Made by a program: the position numbers and the translations under genes
Notes under the pieces: generated by a model
The model's database searches: none
What the model was told of the DNA's origin: nothing
What the model saw: only the letters and a program-made list of their open reading frames with translations
Shown: piece after piece, positions 5,661-6,709 of the stretch
Position numbering within the stretch: the stretch's first letter is position 1
Layout of the letters: each line of letters begins with the position of its first letter
NCBI GenBank assembly: GCA_947460065.1
Contig: CANHGF010000138.1
Span: 1-6,709 of the forward strand
Source of the DNA: Comamonadaceae bacterium
Lineage (GTDB): Bacteria; Pseudomonadota; Gammaproteobacteria; Burkholderiales; Burkholderiaceae_C
Direction: 5' to 3'
DNA: 6,709 bases

Positions 5661-6452
5661 ATGGATTTGAATCTGAAAGACAAACATGTACTGATCACCG
5701 GCGGCAGTAAGGGCATTGGCCTGGCCTGCGCCGCTGCCTTCTTGCAAGAGGGCGCCCGCGTCACGTTGGTGGCTCGGCAGGCCGAAACCCTGGACGCCGC
5801 CAAGCGCAAGCTCCTGGAGCAAGTGCCTTCGGCAGTGGTCCATGTGTGCGCGGCCGATCTGACCGATGCAGGCCAGGCGGCTCAGGCGCTGGCGCAGGCG
5901 CAAAGCCTCAATGGCCCGGTTGATGTGTTGGTCAACTCGGCAGGGGCGGCCAAGCGCACACCCGCGCCCGAGCTGACGCCCCAGGCCTGGCACGATGCGA
6001 TGCAGTCCAAGTTCTTTAGCTATGTCCACATGATGGACCCCACCATCAAGGCGATGGCAGCGCGCGGGCAGGGCGCCATCGTCAATGTGATCGGCAATGG
6101 CGGTAAGGTCGCCAGCCCGGTGCACCTGCCTGGCGGTTCGGCCAATGCGGCGCTGATGCTCGCCACCGCCGGCCTGGCCAATGCTTACGCAGGGCAGGGG
6201 GTGCGGGTCAACGGGGTCAATCCCGGCATGACCTTGACCGAACGCTTGGACAAGGCCATCGAAACCGATGCCCGCAACAGCCAGATCTCCAAAGAGACGG
6301 CCCTGGCCCGCACGGTTGAGAAGTTGCCTTTGGGCCGGATAGCCGACCCGCAGGAGGTGGCCAACGCGGTGGTGTTCCTGGCCTCCAGCCGGGCCAGTTA
6401 CATCAATGGCGTCAACCTGATGATGGACGGCTCTCTGGTGCCGATGATCTGA
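5661..6452 (+). CDS. SDR-family oxidoreductase with a non-canonical active site
   Basis: A 263-residue Rossmann-fold protein of classical SDR length. The nucleotide-binding motif is TGGSKGIG (13-20), R39 follows strand beta-2 and hints at NADP(H), D66 contacts adenine, and NSAG (92-95) replaces the usual NNAG. The catalytic tetrad Asn-Ser-Tyr-Lys is absent. The Asn position aligns with K117 (W110 plus 7), the Ser position with I144/G145 in IVNVIGNGG, the Tyr with G158, and the Lys with N162 in GGSANAAL. NPG (187-189) and a normal C-terminal region (GVNLMMDG) are kept. I recall a subgroup of bacterial SDRs with the same K/G-N-A-A-L pattern, so this is probably a divergent family rather than recent decay. 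It lies 21 nt after the PrpD-like gene on the same strand with only a weak GGA upstream, so co-transcription is likely. Substrate and even oxidoreductase activity are uncertain. Confidence 0.88.
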   Translation: MDLNLKDKHVLITGGSKGIGLACAAAFLQEGARVTLVARQAETLDAAKRKLLEQVPSAVVHVCAADLTDAGQAAQALAQAQSLNGPVDVLVNSAGAAKRTPAPELTPQAWHDAMQSKFFSYVHMMDPTIKAMAARGQGAIVNVIGNGGKVASPVHLPGGSANAALMLATAGLANAYAGQGVRVNGVNPGMTLTERLDKAIETDARNSQISKETALARTVEKLPLGRIADPQEVANAVVFLASSRASYINGVNLMMDGSLVPMI

Positions 6453-6480
6453 GCCTTGATGCGGCGCTCGGCCGCCTCAG
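6449..6480. terminator. Possible bidirectional hairpin between convergent genes
   Basis: GCGGC (6461-6465), loop GCTCG, GCCGC (6471-6475) form a 5-bp GC stem. CTGAG (6449-6453) and CTCAG (6476-6480) can extend it around a 7-nt one-sided bulge. Each outer arm contains the TGA stop of one of the two convergent genes, which are only 24 bp apart. There is no T-run on either side, so this is at best a weak intrinsic terminator. Confidence 0.3.
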
Positions 6481-6709
6481 GGCTTGATATAGCCGTAGCC
6501 CTCTCGGGCCTGCAGCCGGCCGACCCGTACCACGCCCGAGGGGGTGAATTCGGCGTCCATCGAGAACTGTGCCTTGGTCAGGTTGCGGTTTCTGAGGGTG
6601 ATTTCGCAAATCTCGAATCGCACATTGCGTGCCTTCAGGGCCGAGACAAGCGCGCCGTAGTCGACGTTCGGATTGCTCTTGTCTTTGGCGCCCTCCATGA
6701 GGAAGTCCA
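6477..6709 (-). CDS. DsrE-family protein, C-terminal fragment (runs off right edge)
   Basis: About 77 codons are open to the window edge; the internal ATG at 6698 is not the true start. The visible residues begin DFLMEGAKDK, continue with the LKARNVRFEICEITLRNRN segment and PSGVVRVGRLQAREGYGYIKP at the end (shown in part). This is the pattern of DsrE/DsrF-like proteins of about 140-180 residues: a (D)FL-x-x-GAKDK loop, a cysteine strand around V-x-F-x-x-C, an N-T-L-like turn, and a C-terminal S-G-V-x-x-x-x-x-L-Q-x-x-G-Y-x-Y-x-K-P. Some members carry persulfide in sulfur relay, while many periplasmic or cytoplasmic homologues have no known role. The Cys in E-I-C-E is present. The gene is convergent with the SDR gene and probably belongs to a different unit. 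Any signal peptide lies outside the window. Confidence 0.75.
   Translation of the reverse strand, partial: DFLMEGAKDKSNPNVDYGALVSALKARNVRFEICEITLRNRNLTKAQFSMDAEFTPSGVVRVGRLQAREGYGYIKP

Noticed and set aside
4491..6125. A 544-codon open frame on the minus strand opposite the PrpD-like and SDR genes
   Set aside because: It crosses two well-supported plus-strand genes. Its translation is rich in H, R, Q and G with no recognisable domain, which is what the antisense frame of high-GC coding DNA looks like.
5661..6452. SDR gene as a pseudogene because its catalytic residues are missing
   Set aside because: The frame is intact and full length, the nucleotide-binding motifs are kept, and the replacement pattern matches a recognisable SDR subgroup rather than random decay.

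Overview
The window looks like an accessory catabolic locus from a high-GC betaproteobacterium, probably Burkholderiales and possibly Comamonadaceae. This rests on a GC content near 60-70 % in sampled lines, a Bug-type (TctC-like) periplasmic receptor of the kind greatly expanded in that group, and tightly packed transcription units. The assignment is inference from gene style, because there is no rRNA or marker gene.

Left arm, minus strand (1-1545). Three genes overlap by 1-4 nt and are read leftward: a branch-1-type nitrilase, a MarR-family regulator, and the first 40 codons of an aconitase-X-type dehydratase that runs off the left edge. The regulator is sandwiched between two enzyme genes.

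Divergent control region (1546-1642). This 97-bp gap holds a perfect 6+6 bp palindrome with a MarR-operator look. It overlaps a near-consensus sigma70 promoter that points right. The simplest reading is that the regulator of the left operon also controls the divergent gene.

Centre (1643-3049). A GlcD/D2HGDH-type FAD-linked 2-hydroxyacid dehydrogenase is read rightward. Facing a nitrilase that could release 2-hydroxyacids, it suggests a nitrile to hydroxyacid to oxoacid sequence. This is inference; the real substrate is unknown.

Right arm, plus strand (3303-6452). After a 253-bp gap with hairpins and a short direct repeat come a Bug-type solute receptor, an MmgE/PrpD-family protein only 6 nt downstream, and an SDR-fold protein. 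The SDR has lost all four canonical catalytic residues. Hand-counted GC is higher here than in the left half, so this may be a separately acquired module.

Right edge (6477-6709). The C-terminal part of a DsrE-family protein is read leftward, convergent with the SDR. It is probably unrelated to the catabolic cluster.

No tRNA, rRNA, CRISPR, insertion sequence or phage feature was seen. The most distinctive points are the operator/promoter overlap, the nitrilase-MarR-AcnX arrangement divergent from a hydroxyacid dehydrogenase, and the SDR without its catalytic tetrad. Every gene belongs to a known family, so any novelty lies in the combination rather than in an unknown protein.
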